Below are positions 19,501 to 27,961 of a stretch of DNA of 64,000 bases, piece by piece. A program made the position numbers and the translations under genes. The DNA is taken from NCBI RefSeq assembly GCF_019222765.1, contig NZ_CP078145.1:1054001-1118000 (forward strand), given 5' to 3'. The stretch's first letter is position 1; each line of letters opens with the position of its first letter. The notes beneath the pieces were generated by a model. That model saw only the letters and a program-made list of their open reading frames with translations. It was not told the origin of the DNA and did not search any database. The DNA comes from Nocardia iowensis (lineage in GTDB: Bacteria; Actinomycetota; Actinomycetes; Mycobacteriales; Mycobacteriaceae).

Positions 19501-21219
19501 CCTCCCCAGCCCCCGGTTCCGCCCGAGCCGCCTCAGCCGCCCCCGGTCCCGCCGCAGCACCCGCCGACCGTGCCGAGTCAACCCAGGCCGCCCACGCCTC
19601 CGGCGATGCCCGAAATGCCGAAGCCGCCAACCCCCCAAGTACCTCCGCGGCCGTCGGAGTCGCCGAAACCCGCTGAGCCACCGATCCTTCCAGAGCAACC
19701 GCAGCTGCCCGAGGTACCGACCCTTCCGGAGCTGCCAACACCACCCGAGCTGCCGACCCCCGAGCTGCCGGTTCCGCCTGAGCTGCCGGTTCCGCCTGAG
19801 CTGCCGGTTCCGCCTGAGCTACCGGTCCCGCCTGAGCTGCCGGTTCCGCCAGAGCTGCCGGTTCCGCCAGAGCTGCCGACTCCGCCCGAGCTGCCGACAC
19901 CGGAGTTGCCGGTCCCGCCTGAACTGCCAACGCCGGAGCTCTCACCGCCACCTGGGCTGCCGGTCCAGCCAGCGATCCCGGACCGACCGCACCTCCCGGA
20001 ATCCCCGCTACCACCCAGCTTTACGGAGTTGCCGGTACCGAAGCCGCCGTCCGACGTGCCGAATCTTCCGGTACCGCCGGAATGGCCGCAACCGTCGATG
20101 CTTCCGGAGGTACCCGAGCAACCGGGCTCTCCCGCGTCGCCGGAGTCTCCGCGCCCACCGGAGACACCGGTTCCGCCTGAGCTGCCGCACCTTCCGGTGA
20201 CACCGAACGTGCCGGGGATGTCGCAGTTCTCGGACTCGACGGTGCCGCGCCTTCCTGATCCATCGCAGCCGTTGCGGGATCTCGCGGAGATGCCTGGTGC
20301 ATCGGGCGTGCCGACGCCCGAGTGGCCTGGTCAACCAGAGCGTCCGAATTCAGCCGCTGCGCAGGAGCTTCCAGCATTGCCGGATTCGCAACCAGGTTCG
20401 CCAGTGCTGCCGAGCCATGCGGTGCCGCCGAGCTCGCTCCAACTGCCGCATCTGCCTGATGTGAATTCGGCGAACTCTCCTGGTCTGCTGGATACGCCGC
20501 TCGCACGGCGATGGGAGGAGTCGGCCGGTGGTTCGGCGTTGTCGGGGCCGAATGCTCCAGGGGTATCGGACCATTCGCATGCACCCTCGGAATCGGCTCC
20601 GCCTGGAGATCACCACACGCCGGTGGCGCTGGCCGGATCGCTGGATGGCGGGTCCGGCGGGCCGGGGGTGACTACACCGGGATCGGGGGATGGGCGGCAA
20701 AACGCTGGTCCCGGGCAAATGATGCCGCCGATGGCACCGCCACCCGCCCCGGGGCGGACGTCACGTGCCTTTCCACGAGCGTCGGCCTACGGCAACGGCA
20801 ACGGGTCTTCAACAATCGGAACGCGCAGTAGCGCAAGCATTGTCGTGCGATCACACACCGGCTTCAGCGGGTTCGCCGACTTCGACCCAGTGACCGGAGT
20901 GCTGCGCGCCCACCCGTCGGGTCTGGGCTCGTTGGGTGGGGTGTTCGGCGAGTTGGGCGAGCTACCGGTGGTGTTCTACCGGGATGGCGGGCGGTTGATG
21001 GTGCGTGCGGGCGATCGGGTCATCGACTTGGACGCGGCGCATGTCGGCGCCGAATGGCAGCGGTTCGACGAAGCGACCACCCGCTTCCTGCTCACCGTGG
21101 CGGGAAGCGTCGTCTGCGACGTGCGCTACCGGTCCGTCCTGCCCGACATAGACCTGGGCCTGCTGATTCGGGACGTGCTGGCCGACCCCGACCGGCGTAC
21201 CCGGATCTTCGCCGGATGA
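10570..21219 (+). CDS. Giant CpnT-like modular protein (3549 aa) with HELGH zincin-like domain
   Basis: Domains in order: WXG100-like N-terminus (1-~110); hydrophobic/Gly-rich region with LFPPTAP and GHRKNIDW (~110-340); disordered repeats (~345-990); zincin-like domain (~994-1231) with HELGH at 1129-1133 and a candidate third ligand E1189 in LPEALADAY. Residues ~1440-2300 are helical modules homologous to the two tandem units of the protein at 31009. Next come a 58-residue coiled-coil repeat (~2575-2774), a Pro-rich stalk (~2955-3240) and a ~130-residue C-terminal domain of unknown function (~3416-3549). The gene starts at ATG 10570, 16 bp after the YbaB-like gene. The layout resembles a polymorphic toxin, but the C-terminal domain matches no toxin I know. 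The protease-like domain is the best candidate activity. Export through ESX is inferred. Confidence 0.75.
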   Translation: MVEVPGALQWLLEVVAGSEYPEGDPDGMRGLAGDWRTAATELRKILADIDAAKEATRDAYPQGAGVEAMLADLDVYRNGDQSLDLLAKDFESLAEAADGVGTEIEYAQLMVITSIALLALEIAIAWLFPPTAPATEALAIIGTRATVRWIAARLMNRVVQLLSRVLGRRLATFLVRHVAIDTVIGTGQDLGIQEYQRQAGHRKNIDWTQVGITAISSAAGAGVASPIGERLGRRLGRVVGDDGQPRIRPAVTGAITGTVAGTAGAVGGFAGSIGAQLMIAAYQGDGNWDWGKAWDGLNIKDQFDWRMLTAGATNGAMSGANRATADSFYRNRHPDWYRPPGGPADPNSGPPGGHSPAGTPPGGGGDNSARNGGPGNRVAAGPGTGDGPTAGRGAGDGSVNGRSVADTSVNGHVAGDDSVNGRVAGDDSTSGRVADDGSANGRGGDDGSANGRGAGDSSAVHPAAGDADAPAGSDSGARPTGEPVVGANDPAGHVDSNSAQDSDNTVDGSATDNRAGAPSAEPAKMPVAGVDAGVHAEPAPSGTNHAPSAGDGSSARPAVGQEMHAGSDNSGGVVTASPSDSAAQQPHPAATDADGMATGDRPGSTQVQPAQTPLNGVDPTDTPVNGTDHGTTTPETGNDGTPAIGDRSGQQAPAVPGPTHTGTGPAHLGSDARVGAEPRTSPEVRNGAEARSGAPSSTARPDAQPPTRPQPTADAPARSQLGAEPRTAEPRAGTPESRPAANFRADASRAGAADTRTGLGDNAIVAEPHSSVADARTETRSGTARVADDGSRMRPVLGVAEPDHGQAAPDRGRVEQDYGRAEPDSGRAEQDRDGADSDRDRTEQDRGQVEQDRGGAEQDRGGAEQDRGGAEQDRGRAEQDRGAAESTRSRPDDAQASRRPDQPGTPLPPENVLAFPLHPSDTGGRDAASRTTPRPGMGDNRFGANRPESRATDRLAAAAEDWSDRSAAMEGERGGDPDGPADRSPEDATPRIDDEWTRRDAAEIERILKQRYGFEEIVGFDNPDVPADVLREFARAVDEKLSENPEIDLRRLRILPLAPNPETGAPVYARAHYDIDPNDIYSYHTSAITLNADVATNPDAMRSSKLRAEQVRHAPPGAAARPVYATILHELGHALDFAGGMRARSQVEDALLNHYRETYGHVDPDEYSVWLNKLSGYSFDRHGNLNLPEALADAYLDVQLNGRHGELRPDGTEGKASEPATVLHDLLMREAKGDAESSSRPDDVIIGLPPNADPGSSRPEKPSPRPESVGDDNSGTPSRRHEDAEGPPPEEGSPDPEPTRAPGDKSSGKPEGIGAQPDPSESRHPPGEESTGKPEARGPEPEPQRQPEPEPNAGPRPRFAEPGETRPHFLDVDGEQLPLWLRADNTGRWQIGLRQPHEPVPNEPDANQAEPDAAASTKPEPEPAAQSEPPSRLRRLLDMIRAGYQGLVPKYPSGSGVDSAGQSMLSHQAGVPLIKHTDQGDVLQTKFSPVRILKEGATMWKNRELIPFLNHLTSRIPDQTGHYSVPRTRDGEEYRYWLDEADPELVRKELGVELEDLRREAAEEDRRAKENETGETAPPPESPELPRVHPNTTGVFRELMDELTDAAGRRADLSDVLKAEARRLGVDLPDTVTLDDVRHALRVLEYQQARRIGALAGLVEAARRYNFENQRIPYSEQVNFFDSDPMSRFLREVVRANDRPTSMLDWEGVNNGGEPGRDWGDLTYTDQPGLDEGIPIYFENALRRDQLKDERSVWAQLLGVDLAGLDQRATETLTEQLHDIRDRAAELADFRDEVHRYLRTDGEVDELTGIVADMALRASVESDGGFVFPDVDGLGLVPGEPGERPRLVVIDGHLDHERVLADALAEHRDLAEAVNTGLVDVVHRVAHVQPDGTVRIGETDPLQVRHIREEVEGRTLDVTAVRDEDGPWRAIPDPQHNGGVRPREAEPERLSRSEIETARQELADRLAVPSEDRDSPERLRQLRHENAIRAAQIEAVIDYARTAWDIDDFHAHDDARSQLANRLGLDEVPLTPERVAEALLDPKLGKARRLQAVEDLVAYAKLLQGTDADVVLAARDRLAERLGVGERPGRFPKDLYPLKFTKDLAHRVPNTEALDPKKLAKAIGKLARRPHERANLADALAEYYRTINGLDPFDPVSRGDQAIDPRVADVELPVHDKAIAHLLDLVGDVGDLTDALDGEGLLARHDTPPDPDDLGASRDWARTVGVDLTEADAKRWAKVYEVYRDGKIDKKERLTPAQLAEVQAALREEVTRRGADLDALIDLTDRAAALDAAQQPEENGNTAPPDDPSLGAAPPRPDPPDSDSGGKPEPTGDDGDGTKTPPDPAGSPEEPPRNGVDADLARQVTDRLAAENAAAVAELARAREVREAAMRGLPVDETGLTEETLEGTIDALATKTVRQTPHGNEMADYQARVAALEEAAVAVNQAEAKVAFLDEMVALAMEREALAEQGARPVGGSNRVGAVDGDPPRIVVVGWNAPDQVRADLAAEHPWLAPLLDRSDVVVSYVEITYSPDGRITHLRTDFGPDGPIHNRAEKPVRADATDLDPVRQLVQAQQRADAEFDALQRRNAERHQDSQRDTDAEFDEAQRRIDERYAEAQRAVERRIEEARRSSDRTEADFDALQRRIAERHAESQRHTDTRFDEAQRRIDERYAEAQRAVERRIAEAWRSSEETEASFDASRRDIAEQHQDSQQRTEADFDALQQRIAERHAESQRHTDTQFDEAQRRSDERYAEAQHAAQRRADEAKRLLDQEEPPTQHRASAPPRAPHNRAEGDVRVWPPEQAPGQQPDESAGTDKPRHPTGLDEDGSDASGARPELAPPQSGSQPESSRTGPSEADRSLPQEEGGNQNSQDPAARENGSAEQKPKATAARQRDDGEQAPPASAPHQAGDDGVQGPPARQGDDGGQEPPDSRTTDGDDEPVGESSRPIWRSHIPHPPHPYDFELPNITLFPPVVPQPPQPPVPPEPPQPPPVPPQHPPTVPSQPRPPTPPAMPEMPKPPTPQVPPRPSESPKPAEPPILPEQPQLPEVPTLPELPTPPELPTPELPVPPELPVPPELPVPPELPVPPELPVPPELPVPPELPTPPELPTPELPVPPELPTPELSPPPGLPVQPAIPDRPHLPESPLPPSFTELPVPKPPSDVPNLPVPPEWPQPSMLPEVPEQPGSPASPESPRPPETPVPPELPHLPVTPNVPGMSQFSDSTVPRLPDPSQPLRDLAEMPGASGVPTPEWPGQPERPNSAAAQELPALPDSQPGSPVLPSHAVPPSSLQLPHLPDVNSANSPGLLDTPLARRWEESAGGSALSGPNAPGVSDHSHAPSESAPPGDHHTPVALAGSLDGGSGGPGVTTPGSGDGRQNAGPGQMMPPMAPPPAPGRTSRAFPRASAYGNGNGSSTIGTRSSASIVVRSHTGFSGFADFDPVTGVLRAHPSGLGSLGGVFGELGELPVVFYRDGGRLMVRAGDRVIDLDAAHVGAEWQRFDEATTRFLLTVAGSVVCDVRYRSVLPDIDLGLLIRDVLADPDRRTRIFAG
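13096..13221 (+). repeat. 21-bp tandem coding repeat (EQDRGGA)
   Basis: Six consecutive 21-bp units encode E-Q-D-R-G-x-x. The middle units (13117-13179) are almost identical at DNA level. Degenerate units extend upstream to about 12970. They lie in the disordered linker before the zincin-like domain. Confidence 0.9.
13549..14262 (+). other. Zincin-like metallopeptidase domain (HELGH) in the 3549-aa protein
   Basis: Residues ~994-1231. HELGHALD (from residue 1129) is a textbook HExxH zinc site. About 55 residues later comes [19 protein letters not shown] with E1189, matching the Y-S...(P/L)xExxA(D/E) pattern that supplies the third zinc ligand in lethal-factor-like peptidases. The same domain recurs seven times in the protein at 31009. 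The family assignment beyond zincin is inference. Confidence 0.65.
18310..18890 (+). repeat. 58-residue coiled-coil repeat
   Basis: Units begin with F-D-A-(L/S) at 18310, 18484, 18658 (short, 66 bp) and 18724; full units are 174 bp. Each is rich in Glu/Arg/Gln/Ala with motifs such as [16 protein letters not shown], strongly predicting a long coiled coil between the helical modules and the Pro-rich stalk. Confidence 0.8.
19744..19930 (+). repeat. 18-bp Pro-rich tandem repeat (PELPVP)
   Basis: Consecutive P-E-L-P-(V/T)-P units, nearly identical at DNA level, form the densest part of a ~290-residue Pro-rich stalk (19432-20300) near the C-terminus of the 3549-aa protein. Confidence 0.85.
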
Positions 21220-21256
21220 CGGCCGCACGGACAATGGCGGAAATCGAGGAGGAACG

Positions 21257-21541
21257 ATGCGCGAGGACTTCCCGAACGACGACGAACTACGGAGCAATTT
21301 CGAGGAGCTGCTCGCCTCGGTGCGCGGCGGTGACGGCCTGTTCACCGAGAGCGGCCTGGATACGGAAACCGAGAACGCCCTGCTCGCGATCGCCCGTGCC
21401 TACCCCGAGGTCCCCGATCACCTGATCACCGCCGCCCGCCGCGCATTCGCAGGACAACTGGACGGCTCGAACGCGGCGGCTGTCAAAGCGGCCACCGCCC
21501 GCAAAATCGCCGAAATCAACCGCCGCGGCACCACCCGCTGA
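21257..21541 (+). CDS. 94-aa hypothetical acidic helical protein
   Basis: Begins MREDFPNDDELRSNFEELLA behind a strong GAGGAGG ribosome binding site ending 5 bp before ATG 21257, and starts 37 bp after the 3549-codon gene. Predicted all-helical with no signal peptide or membrane segment. I do not recognise a family. Position directly after a candidate toxin gene is where an immunity protein would be expected, but nothing in the sequence proves that. Confidence 0.6.
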   Translation: MREDFPNDDELRSNFEELLASVRGGDGLFTESGLDTETENALLAIARAYPEVPDHLITAARRAFAGQLDGSNAAAVKAATARKIAEINRRGTTR

Positions 21542-21611
21542 CCCCCGACGCGGAAACGCCGACCACACGACCGGCCAGGTTTCCAACAAACGACGCGACG
21601 GCATGTGCTGT

Positions 21612-21640
21612 TTGACGAAAAGGCCTGCTTGCTATTGCTA
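21612..21640 (+). promoter_or_regulatory. Possible sigma-A-type promoter of the esterase gene
   Basis: TTGACG (21612-21617) is followed 17 bp later by TTGCTA (21635-21640), or 15 bp later by TATTGC. The ATG is at 21671. The -35 is good, the -10 weak; the call rests on spacing and position. Confidence 0.3.
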
Positions 21641-21670
21641 GCACCCCTCCTCGCTGGGTTCAATTGACGG

Positions 21671-22648
21671 ATGGTCAATGGCGATCGAGGCTTTACCGGC
21701 GTGTCGGTGCCCAGTCGAGGCGCGATCTTCGCGTTGAACGCGACATTGCGTCCCCTGGGTTCGGTGCTGCCGCCGAACCGGTTCGGGGTGGCCGCCGCCC
21801 GGCTCGGCCTGGCTGCTTCCTGCAGGCTCTGGTTCGACCGCAAGCTGCCGCATCGGGTCGTCGACGAGCCGGGGCCGCGCGGCCGGACGGTCGGCGAGTG
21901 GGTCGGCGAACCGCCACGCCCCGGCACCCCGATCATCTACTACCTGCACGGCAGCGGTTACGTCGGTTGCAGCCCGACCACGCATCGTGGCCTGGTGTCG
22001 GAACTGGTGCGGCGGCTGGATCGCCCCGCCTTCACCCTGCGGTACCGGTTGGCTCCGAAGCACCGATTCCCGGCCGCGCACGACGACGTGCTCAACGGCT
22101 ACCTGTGGTTGCTCGAGCACGGCCACGCCGCCGAAGACATTGTGCTGATGGGGGACTCGGCAGGCGGCCACATGTCGCTCGGTTTGGCGGTGCAGCTGCG
22201 TGCGCTCGGCATCGCCCAGCCCGCCGCGATCGTCGCGTTCTCGCCGCTGGTCGACGCGACCTGGGCGCTGGCCGCCGCGCGTCGCGCGCAGGTGTGGGAT
22301 TCCTTCATGTCGCTGAGCCTGGCCAGCAAGATGACCGGGCTCTACACCGGCACAACCCATTTCGACGATCCACGACTGGACGTCCTGAGTGGCGTCGGCG
22401 CGGACCTGCCCCCGATGTTGCTGCAAGCCGGCGCCAGCGAGATGCTGAGCGCCGACGCCGAACGATTCGGCGAGGCGCAGCGCGCGGCAGGCGGACACTG
22501 CGAGGTCCAGTTGTGGCCCGGCATGTTCCACGTCTTCCAGGTCGGTCACCGCCTACTACCCGAAGCCCGCGCCGCGCTCACCGCCGTCGAACAGTTCGTC
22601 GCCGACGTGGCAACCCGGTCCGCCACCCGAGGCTCGCGCTCAGCCTAA
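21671..22648 (+). CDS. Alpha/beta hydrolase, HSL/esterase family
   Basis: A 325-aa putative carboxylesterase or lipase. The oxyanion motif is HGSGY at residues 93-97, the hormone-sensitive-lipase-type HGGGx with Ser in the third position. The nucleophile is S163 in GDSAGG. A candidate acid residue lies in the SEMLSADAE region, and the catalytic His is H287 in GMFHVF. These give the expected order for a cytosolic HSL-type esterase. There is no signal peptide. It sits alone between two type VII blocks with its own leader region, and nothing links it to secretion. Actinomycetes carry many such esterases; the substrate cannot be told from sequence. Confidence 0.88.
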   Translation: MVNGDRGFTGVSVPSRGAIFALNATLRPLGSVLPPNRFGVAAARLGLAASCRLWFDRKLPHRVVDEPGPRGRTVGEWVGEPPRPGTPIIYYLHGSGYVGCSPTTHRGLVSELVRRLDRPAFTLRYRLAPKHRFPAAHDDVLNGYLWLLEHGHAAEDIVLMGDSAGGHMSLGLAVQLRALGIAQPAAIVAFSPLVDATWALAAARRAQVWDSFMSLSLASKMTGLYTGTTHFDDPRLDVLSGVGADLPPMLLQAGASEMLSADAERFGEAQRAAGGHCEVQLWPGMFHVFQVGHRLLPEARAALTAVEQFVADVATRSATRGSRSA

Positions 22649-22720
22649 GAAGTAGTTAATTTTCGCGGGCTCGTAGCGGCAGTCGCGGGCCCCGCGCAGC
22701 GGCCGGGTCGCGCGGGAAAG

Positions 22721-22748
22721 GGGTGTGCACACCCGATATCGGGTGTGC
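22721..22748. promoter_or_regulatory. Operator-like nested palindrome upstream of the second substrate-EspG unit
   Basis: GCACACCCGAT and its exact reverse complement abut at 22727-22748, a perfect 22-bp palindrome. GGGTGTGCACACCC at 22721-22734 is a second perfect palindrome that shares an arm, so GGGTGTGC occurs three times in alternating orientation. It lies 164 bp before GTG 22912 and ~40 bp upstream of a -10-like CATAAT. No regulator gene for it is identifiable here. Confidence 0.6.
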
Positions 22749-22787
22749 GTCCGCGCCGTTCCAGGGTCGATGATGTCGCCGTGAGCC

Positions 22788-22793
22788 CATAAT
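22788..22793 (+). promoter_or_regulatory. Possible -10 element
   Basis: CATAAT, five of six matches to the sigma-A -10 consensus, in a GC-rich context 118 bp before GTG 22912. No good -35 is seen, which with the palindrome ~40 bp upstream would fit activator-dependent transcription. Weak evidence. Confidence 0.3.
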
Positions 22794-22895
22794 GATTGTG
22801 GATTGCGCCCGGAGCTCTCGTTCGGTTGAATCCTCTTAGGCGCCACTCGAATGCGCATCATGCGAGGTGGTGGCCGAGCGCGGGTGGGGAACGTC

Positions 22896-22902
22896 AGGAG
22901 GA
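22896..22902 (+). promoter_or_regulatory. Ribosome binding site deciding start 22912
   Basis: AGGAGGA lies 9 bp before GTG 22912 and selects it over the in-frame GTG at 22867, which has no such site. Confidence 0.75.
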
Positions 22903-22911
22903 GCGTTCAAC

Positions 22912-24912
22912 GTGGGAAATGACTCGCCATGGTCCGAGCTGCGGGCGCAGCAAAAGGGCAATGGAGACATCGTCAAGGTTGATACCGGTGTTGCCCATGG
23001 CTGCGCGAAGGCATGCTCGGACATGATTCGTGAGCTCAGGGGCTATCAAAAGATCATCAACACCGAGCACATCGAGACGATGGAGCGCCTGAGCCCGCTG
23101 TTCAGCGGCTTGAACCTGACCGAGGCGTTCAAGAAGAAGTCGCGTGACCTGAACGACAAACTCGATCAGCACATCAAGGCGCTGACCGATCTGGGGGACC
23201 TGTTCAAGACCGCGGGACTCGCGTACGCGAACCAGGACGCCGACTCCAAGGCGAAATTCAAGGAAACCATCCCGAGGCTCGGCCAGGTCGACACCGCACC
23301 GTCCGGCAACGACATCAAGTACAGCGCGCCGGACTACAACAAAAACAAGACGTCGACCATGCCCGCCGAAAAGCCCACGATGCCCGCGTCGATCAAGGAC
23401 ACCGAGCCCATCGACGTCGGGCTGGAAGCCCCGAAGAGCATGATGGGGCCACAGCTGGTCTCGCTCAGGGAGAGCTCTAAACCGGAGGCGGCGTTCCGGG
23501 CCGGTGCCGTCTGGAAGACCCTGTCGGAGCGGCTCGTCGGCGAGTCCTACAAGCTCGAGCAGCATCTGCAGAAGGTCACGGTCGACAACTGGCGCAGCCC
23601 CGGCGCGGACAAGGCGGTCGGCGCGGTCCAGCGATACGGAGCCGTCGTCCAGCAGTTGGCGATGCGCATGCAAGTGGTCGGCAATTACCTCACCTACACC
23701 TCGCAGTGGCTGAGCGCGACGGTGTCTGCGATGCCGTACTCGCACCAAGGCCTGTCGGAAAGCCAGTTGAACGAGTACCGCGACAAGTACCGGGATACGT
23801 ACGCGCGGGGCATGACCGACACCACCCAGGCTTTCCCCGTTCTTCCCGACCCGAACTACGACCTCACTCCTAAACAGCCGCCCGGCCAGCAGCCTGGTCA
23901 GCAACAACCCGGCCAGCAGCAACCGGGCCAACAACAGCCCGGTCAGCAGCAGCCCGGTCAACAACAACCTGGCCAACAGCAGCCTGGTCAACAACAGCCC
24001 GCCCAGCAGCAACCCGCCAAGCAGCAGCAGCAGCCCACCGGCGGCGGCCCGGGCGGTCCTGGACCCGGCGGACCCGGCCCGAAGGCGGGCGTGCCCGCGG
24101 GTCAGACCACGCAGGACCCCTCGAAGCTCGTGGAAGCGGTTTCCAAACAACAAGTCAAGCCCGAGGTCGAACCGAAGCCGGCGTCGGAAGAGAAGTCCGG
24201 GCCGAAGGAAGACAAGGACCCGCAGAAGCCGGGTACCGGCGATGGCAAACCATCGACCCTCCCCGCGGCCGCGTCGAGCGGTCAGGACATGATCGGCCCG
24301 CTCACCAACGCCCTCTCCTCGGGCGTGCAGGCGCTGAGCACCGGCATCCAGGGCGCGGTGGAAGCCGCCACGCAGATGCATGCCGCCGAGCTGGCCGCGG
24401 CTCAGCAACAGCAGCTGCAGATCCCCGACGGCCAGCAACCCGGCGAGCACGACGGCCAGCCGGGCGACGCCGACGACAAAGACAAAGACGATAAGGACGA
24501 CAAAGACAAGGACGAGAAGGACAAAGACGAGAAGGACGGCAAGGACAAGGAAGAAGAAACCAATCCCCTGCTGAGACTCTTTCCGCGCGCGGAACTTCCG
24601 TCGATCCCCACCATGTCCGGCGTCCCCCAGCCGCTCGCCGCGGCGTTCCCGTTCGGCCCCGGCGAGCCAGGCAACGGCGCGCCGCAGGCCCCGTGGGCGG
24701 CGGGCGTCCCCAACGCGTTCGCGTCGGGAACTCCAGGGGCACTGGGGATTCCGGGCATAGGCGACGGAAGCGTGCCCGAAGCCGCGGTCCGCGCTGCCTC
24801 GACAGCCGAGGTTCCGCAGGCGTCGACCGCCGCGGGCGGCGAATTCGCCGCGGAACTCGGCTTGCCGGAATTGCGTCTGCCGCAGACCGATAACCCGGTG
24901 ACCGAGACGTGA
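22912..24912 (+). CDS. ESX-secreted PPE-like/WXG substrate with PGQQQ repeat tail
   Basis: A 666-aa protein starting at GTG 22912. Residues 1-~125 are helical (PWSELRAQQKG start). Residues ~185-310 form a second helical domain with a WxG-like NWRSPGADKAV turn and YTSQWLS. Residues ~315-375 are PGQQQ repeats, followed by Gly/Pro and Glu/Lys stretches, an Asp/Lys-rich segment (~520-548) and a C-terminal block with LFPRAEL and FPFGPG. The paralogue at 1-1287 has both final motifs. The stop overlaps the EspG-family start (GTGA). No enzymatic domain is visible. The arrangement fits a PPE-like protein chaperoned by the adjacent EspG. The upstream palindrome (22721-22748) probably controls this unit. 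Confidence 0.72.
   Translation: MGNDSPWSELRAQQKGNGDIVKVDTGVAHGCAKACSDMIRELRGYQKIINTEHIETMERLSPLFSGLNLTEAFKKKSRDLNDKLDQHIKALTDLGDLFKTAGLAYANQDADSKAKFKETIPRLGQVDTAPSGNDIKYSAPDYNKNKTSTMPAEKPTMPASIKDTEPIDVGLEAPKSMMGPQLVSLRESSKPEAAFRAGAVWKTLSERLVGESYKLEQHLQKVTVDNWRSPGADKAVGAVQRYGAVVQQLAMRMQVVGNYLTYTSQWLSATVSAMPYSHQGLSESQLNEYRDKYRDTYARGMTDTTQAFPVLPDPNYDLTPKQPPGQQPGQQQPGQQQPGQQQPGQQQPGQQQPGQQQPGQQQPAQQQPAKQQQQPTGGGPGGPGPGGPGPKAGVPAGQTTQDPSKLVEAVSKQQVKPEVEPKPASEEKSGPKEDKDPQKPGTGDGKPSTLPAAASSGQDMIGPLTNALSSGVQALSTGIQGAVEAATQMHAAELAAAQQQQLQIPDGQQPGEHDGQPGDADDKDKDDKDDKDKDEKDKDEKDGKDKEEETNPLLRLFPRAELPSIPTMSGVPQPLAAAFPFGPGEPGNGAPQAPWAAGVPNAFASGTPGALGIPGIGDGSVPEAAVRAASTAEVPQASTAAGGEFAAELGLPELRLPQTDNPVTET
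23878..24036 (+). repeat. 15-bp tandem coding repeat (PGQQQ)
   Basis: About ten units of P-(G/A)-Q-Q-(Q/P) with alternating synonymous codons lie in the linker after the helical domains of the substrate gene. Confidence 0.9.
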
Positions 24913-25724
24913 CGCAGACCTGGACGTTCACCGACGACGAGTTCGACGCGCTGTGGGAACGCTATTCGAATACCCATCTCCCCGCGCCGTTCATGTACAC
25001 CGCTCGCACCGTGCGTCTCGACGATTACGAACGTGAATCGTTCCAGACCTGGGAGCGGTTGCGGCGCACCCTGGACAGTTCCTTTCACGAGGTGCTGGAG
25101 ACCTTCTTGCGGCCCGAAGTGTCCGTGGTCGGATACGGGTGGAACGAGCAGGACATGAACAACCCGGAGAAGCGGACCAGGGTGCGCGCGGTCCGGGCCG
25201 GTTCGCGCGGTTACCTGATGACCCAGCTGCCCGGCGAAACGATCTGGCACAGCGGCGGTTTCGTCATCACCGACTGCGGACCGCACGGCCTGGCCGAGGC
25301 GGCGCTCGCGGCGTTGCCGCAGTCGGACAAGGCCGGTCGCCTGAAAAACGTTCCGATCGTGGTCAACCGGCACGACGACGGCGACTACGACACGGCGGGT
25401 TCGGTCGCCTTGGACTACTCCCGCGATTCCTCGGCCCAGCGCAGCCAGCAGTTCTTCGACATACCCGCGACGAGCACCGGCGCGATCACCATCCACCAGG
25501 GTCGGTCGAAGTTCGGTCCGCGCGGCATCTTGCAGGAGATCCTGATGTGGCGGGACCTGCCCGATGACGGCCGGTACATCATCAAGGTCGACAACGCTCC
25601 GGTGGCCATCGGTGTCGGGCCGGAACGGCTGCGCAGAATGGTCGACGACGCGATCGAGATGATTCTGGAACGGATGGAAACGCACTGGGAACCGGATGGT
25701 TTGCCGGAGCGCGGACGCTGGTAA
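24909..25724 (+). CDS. ESX secretion-associated protein, EspG family (copy 2)
   Basis: A 271-aa paralogue of the gene at 1284-2120, with the same blocks: TWTFTDDEFDALWERYS at the start, QLPGETIWHSGGFVITDC in the middle, SKFGPRGILQEILMWRDL toward the end. GTG 24909 overlaps the stop of the substrate gene by 4 bp (GTGA), so it is translationally coupled. EspG proteins are cytosolic chaperones for PPE-type ESX substrates. A YezG-like gene follows after 151 bp, repeating the order at 1-3334. Confidence 0.8.
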   Translation: MTQTWTFTDDEFDALWERYSNTHLPAPFMYTARTVRLDDYERESFQTWERLRRTLDSSFHEVLETFLRPEVSVVGYGWNEQDMNNPEKRTRVRAVRAGSRGYLMTQLPGETIWHSGGFVITDCGPHGLAEAALAALPQSDKAGRLKNVPIVVNRHDDGDYDTAGSVALDYSRDSSAQRSQQFFDIPATSTGAITIHQGRSKFGPRGILQEILMWRDLPDDGRYIIKVDNAPVAIGVGPERLRRMVDDAIEMILERMETHWEPDGLPERGRW

Positions 25725-25875
25725 CCCGAGGTCCGGCCGTGCGAGCGGGCTTGTCGTTCCCGTCGCTTCGTAGCGTTTTGTTCAGCGGTCGCCCGCCCCG
25801 CCGCTGTGCCAGTATGGGGCGGTAGGACAGCTCGGGCATCGGGTCTCGGTGCATGGATGAGGAGATTGCTGCGAC

Positions 25876-27627
25876 GTGACCACACCAGGCGACGAGGCTG
25901 CTGACCGCCGGCCAGGAGACGAGTCGGCCGCGGAACATGCCGGACCGGCGAACGACCCGTCGGCCGCGACCGACGACCAACCCGCGGGCCAGCCGGACGA
26001 CTCGACACCCTCGCCCGAAGATGCCAAGGCCCAGGCCTTTATGCGGGAGTTCATGACCTCGCTGTCGGACGAGAGCGCGACGGACGAGCCGGGTACGGAC
26101 GAATCCGCCGAGGACGCGCCGACCGACGCCGACAGCGAGGCGTTCATGCGCGAGTTCGTGAACGCCTTCGCGGAGTCCGGTGAAGAACCCGATGTCGGCT
26201 TCACCCTGCTAGAGCAGCCCCCGGCGGCGGACGTCGCCGAGCGCGCGAAACAGCTCGGTCACCAGATGGCCAGGGAGCTGGCGGCGTTGGGCCCGCAGGG
26301 CTGGCGGCGGTTGGAGGCGGTATTCGCTCTGACGACCAGCGCGGAGACCGCGTTTGTCGAGTACTCCGACGACGACCAGCGCTCGGTGCAGGCACAGCCG
26401 ACCCCCGAGATCCTCGAACTGGCCAGGGAACACCGGGACGTGTCCGCGCGGCTGAGCGACGGCCCATGGTGGCGGCTGCTGATGACGCTGACCAGTTCCG
26501 GCGAGATCGAGGTCGACTACGACTACGGCGACGAGCCGTTCCCGGAGGACCAGCTCTTCCCGGCCGAGGTATATCGCGCCGACCTCGAGGCATATCCGCG
26601 GCAGACCCTGCCGGTGTGGCTGGCGGCCTACGTCGGCCACGGCGAACGCCAGTCGCGGCCCGCGCAGCTGGCCGCCGCGCAAGCACGAGCCGATCGCGCG
26701 GCGGGCGTGCGAGCTGTGTTGTCGCAGCACGAGTTTCCGGCGTTCCCGCTGATGTCGGCGCGCTGGGCAGTGATCGCCGCGGCGTTCGTCGCCGCCGGAT
26801 CGCAGTGGGGACCACGGGTGCTGCCCGCGCTGGGCTGGTTCGAGGGCGCCAAGCGCAGCGGCTCGACGCTGTACACGCTGCCCGGCGGTCGGGCCGTGCT
26901 GTCGGGTGGAGTGTGGAACGCGCCCGAGCTACACGCCACCTACAACGAGGGCGCGCCGATGCCCGCGCTGTTCGCCGGTGCGCCCGAGTGGGTGGCCAAC
27001 CCGGTGCTGAATCCCCGTGCGGCGAGCGGACTTCTGTCGTTCTGCTACTGGTGGGAGGGCGGCCGCTGGTATCGCGGCGAATCGCCGACCTCGGACCAGC
27101 TGGCCGAGGCGGTGCCCGGCGTCTGGACCGCCGACACGGTGGTCGACGTGGTGACCGGGCTGCTCGCGGAACAACCGACGGATCGCCAGCGCGAGGCGGT
27201 GGCCACACTGGTCTCGGCGGCGGAGGTCGGCGTCGTTACCCGCGACACCCTGGTCGATGTCTTCGGTGACGACGGCACCTTCGACATCGACAGCGCCCTG
27301 TACCAGCTCACCCTGGCCGGCGTGACACTGACGCTGCCGGAGCCGATGCCGCAGGCGGAGGCGATCGAGCGGGTGCGTCAGTACATTCTCGACCAGGAGA
27401 TGGACACCAGCGGATACCCGTTGGAGAAGCTGCGGGCCGATCGGATCAGCGTGGGCTGGATGGTGTTCGTGCCGACCGAGCCCGGCGAGATCTCGATCGG
27501 TCGAGCGATCTTCTATATCGCCGATGACGGTGTGCTGGAACAGTCTTCGTCGTCCGTGGCGCCGTCGGTGTATATCGCGGATTTCGAGCAGCGTTTCCAG
27601 CAACGGCAGGGTTCGGTGAATGCGTGA
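25876..27627 (+). CDS. YezG/DUF600-like protein with extra C-terminal domain (copy 2)
   Basis: A 583-aa protein starting at GTG 25876. The acidic N-terminus (~1-115) has an internal duplication, AFMREFMTSL and AFMREFVNAF. The YezG-like region (~120-255) has GPWWRLLM, IEVDYDYGDEPFPEDQLF and LPVWLAAY. The shared C-terminal family blocks (LPALGWFEG, GGRAVLSGG, GLLSFCYWW) follow to ~485. A further ~95 residues unique to this copy include ISVGWMVFV and SIGRAIFYIADDGVLEQ. These resemble YrhB/Imm35-type immunity domains, where GW-hydrophobic-F is followed by a final small-strand pattern; that match is weak. It follows the EspG-family gene. The role is unknown; an immunity or accessory function is inferred. 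Confidence 0.62.
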   Translation: MTTPGDEAADRRPGDESAAEHAGPANDPSAATDDQPAGQPDDSTPSPEDAKAQAFMREFMTSLSDESATDEPGTDESAEDAPTDADSEAFMREFVNAFAESGEEPDVGFTLLEQPPAADVAERAKQLGHQMARELAALGPQGWRRLEAVFALTTSAETAFVEYSDDDQRSVQAQPTPEILELAREHRDVSARLSDGPWWRLLMTLTSSGEIEVDYDYGDEPFPEDQLFPAEVYRADLEAYPRQTLPVWLAAYVGHGERQSRPAQLAAAQARADRAAGVRAVLSQHEFPAFPLMSARWAVIAAAFVAAGSQWGPRVLPALGWFEGAKRSGSTLYTLPGGRAVLSGGVWNAPELHATYNEGAPMPALFAGAPEWVANPVLNPRAASGLLSFCYWWEGGRWYRGESPTSDQLAEAVPGVWTADTVVDVVTGLLAEQPTDRQREAVATLVSAAEVGVVTRDTLVDVFGDDGTFDIDSALYQLTLAGVTLTLPEPMPQAEAIERVRQYILDQEMDTSGYPLEKLRADRISVGWMVFVPTEPGEISIGRAIFYIADDGVLEQSSSSVAPSVYIADFEQRFQQRQGSVNA

Positions 27628-27754
27628 CGCACCGGTCCCGGCGGCGCAGGGGATATCCTTAAGCGACTGCTAAGTATTCGTCTTCCGGCTACATTCGCCG
27701 CACCCGCAGCGCCATTATCGAATCGTATTCATCGGCGGGTTAAGAGGATTCGAT

Positions 27755-27961
27755 ATGGCGGGTCATTCCGAGCGGACGGCGACCGGTTCGGCACTCGGCG
27801 ATCGAGTGCGGGTGACCGTCGACGCGGACGGGATCGTGATCGACACCCATATCGAGCTCGGCGGAGAGCTGGTCGACTACGACACGCTCGCGCAAGCGCT
27901 GACCGAGGCGGCGCAGAACGCCCAGGCGGCGCTGAAACTTCAAGCGGCCCCCCACCGGTAG
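27755..27961 (+). CDS. Truncated YbaB/EbfC-like protein
   Basis: 68 aa starting at ATG 27755 behind AAGAGGA. It retains only the core of the paralogues: beta element DRVRVTVDADGIVIDTHI and helix DTLAQALTEAAQNAQAAL. It lacks the long N-terminal helix, the tail and the terminal Trp. Its 3' end overlaps the convergent response regulator by 22 bp. It could be a remnant of a fifth cassette or a functional short form; no WXG-like gene is next to it. Confidence 0.5.
   Translation: MAGHSERTATGSALGDRVRVTVDADGIVIDTHIELGGELVDYDTLAQALTEAAQNAQAALKLQAAPHR

Noticed and set aside
22867..22911. Earlier GTG start for the second substrate gene
   Set aside because: No ribosome binding site before 22867, while AGGAGGA is ideally placed for GTG 22912.
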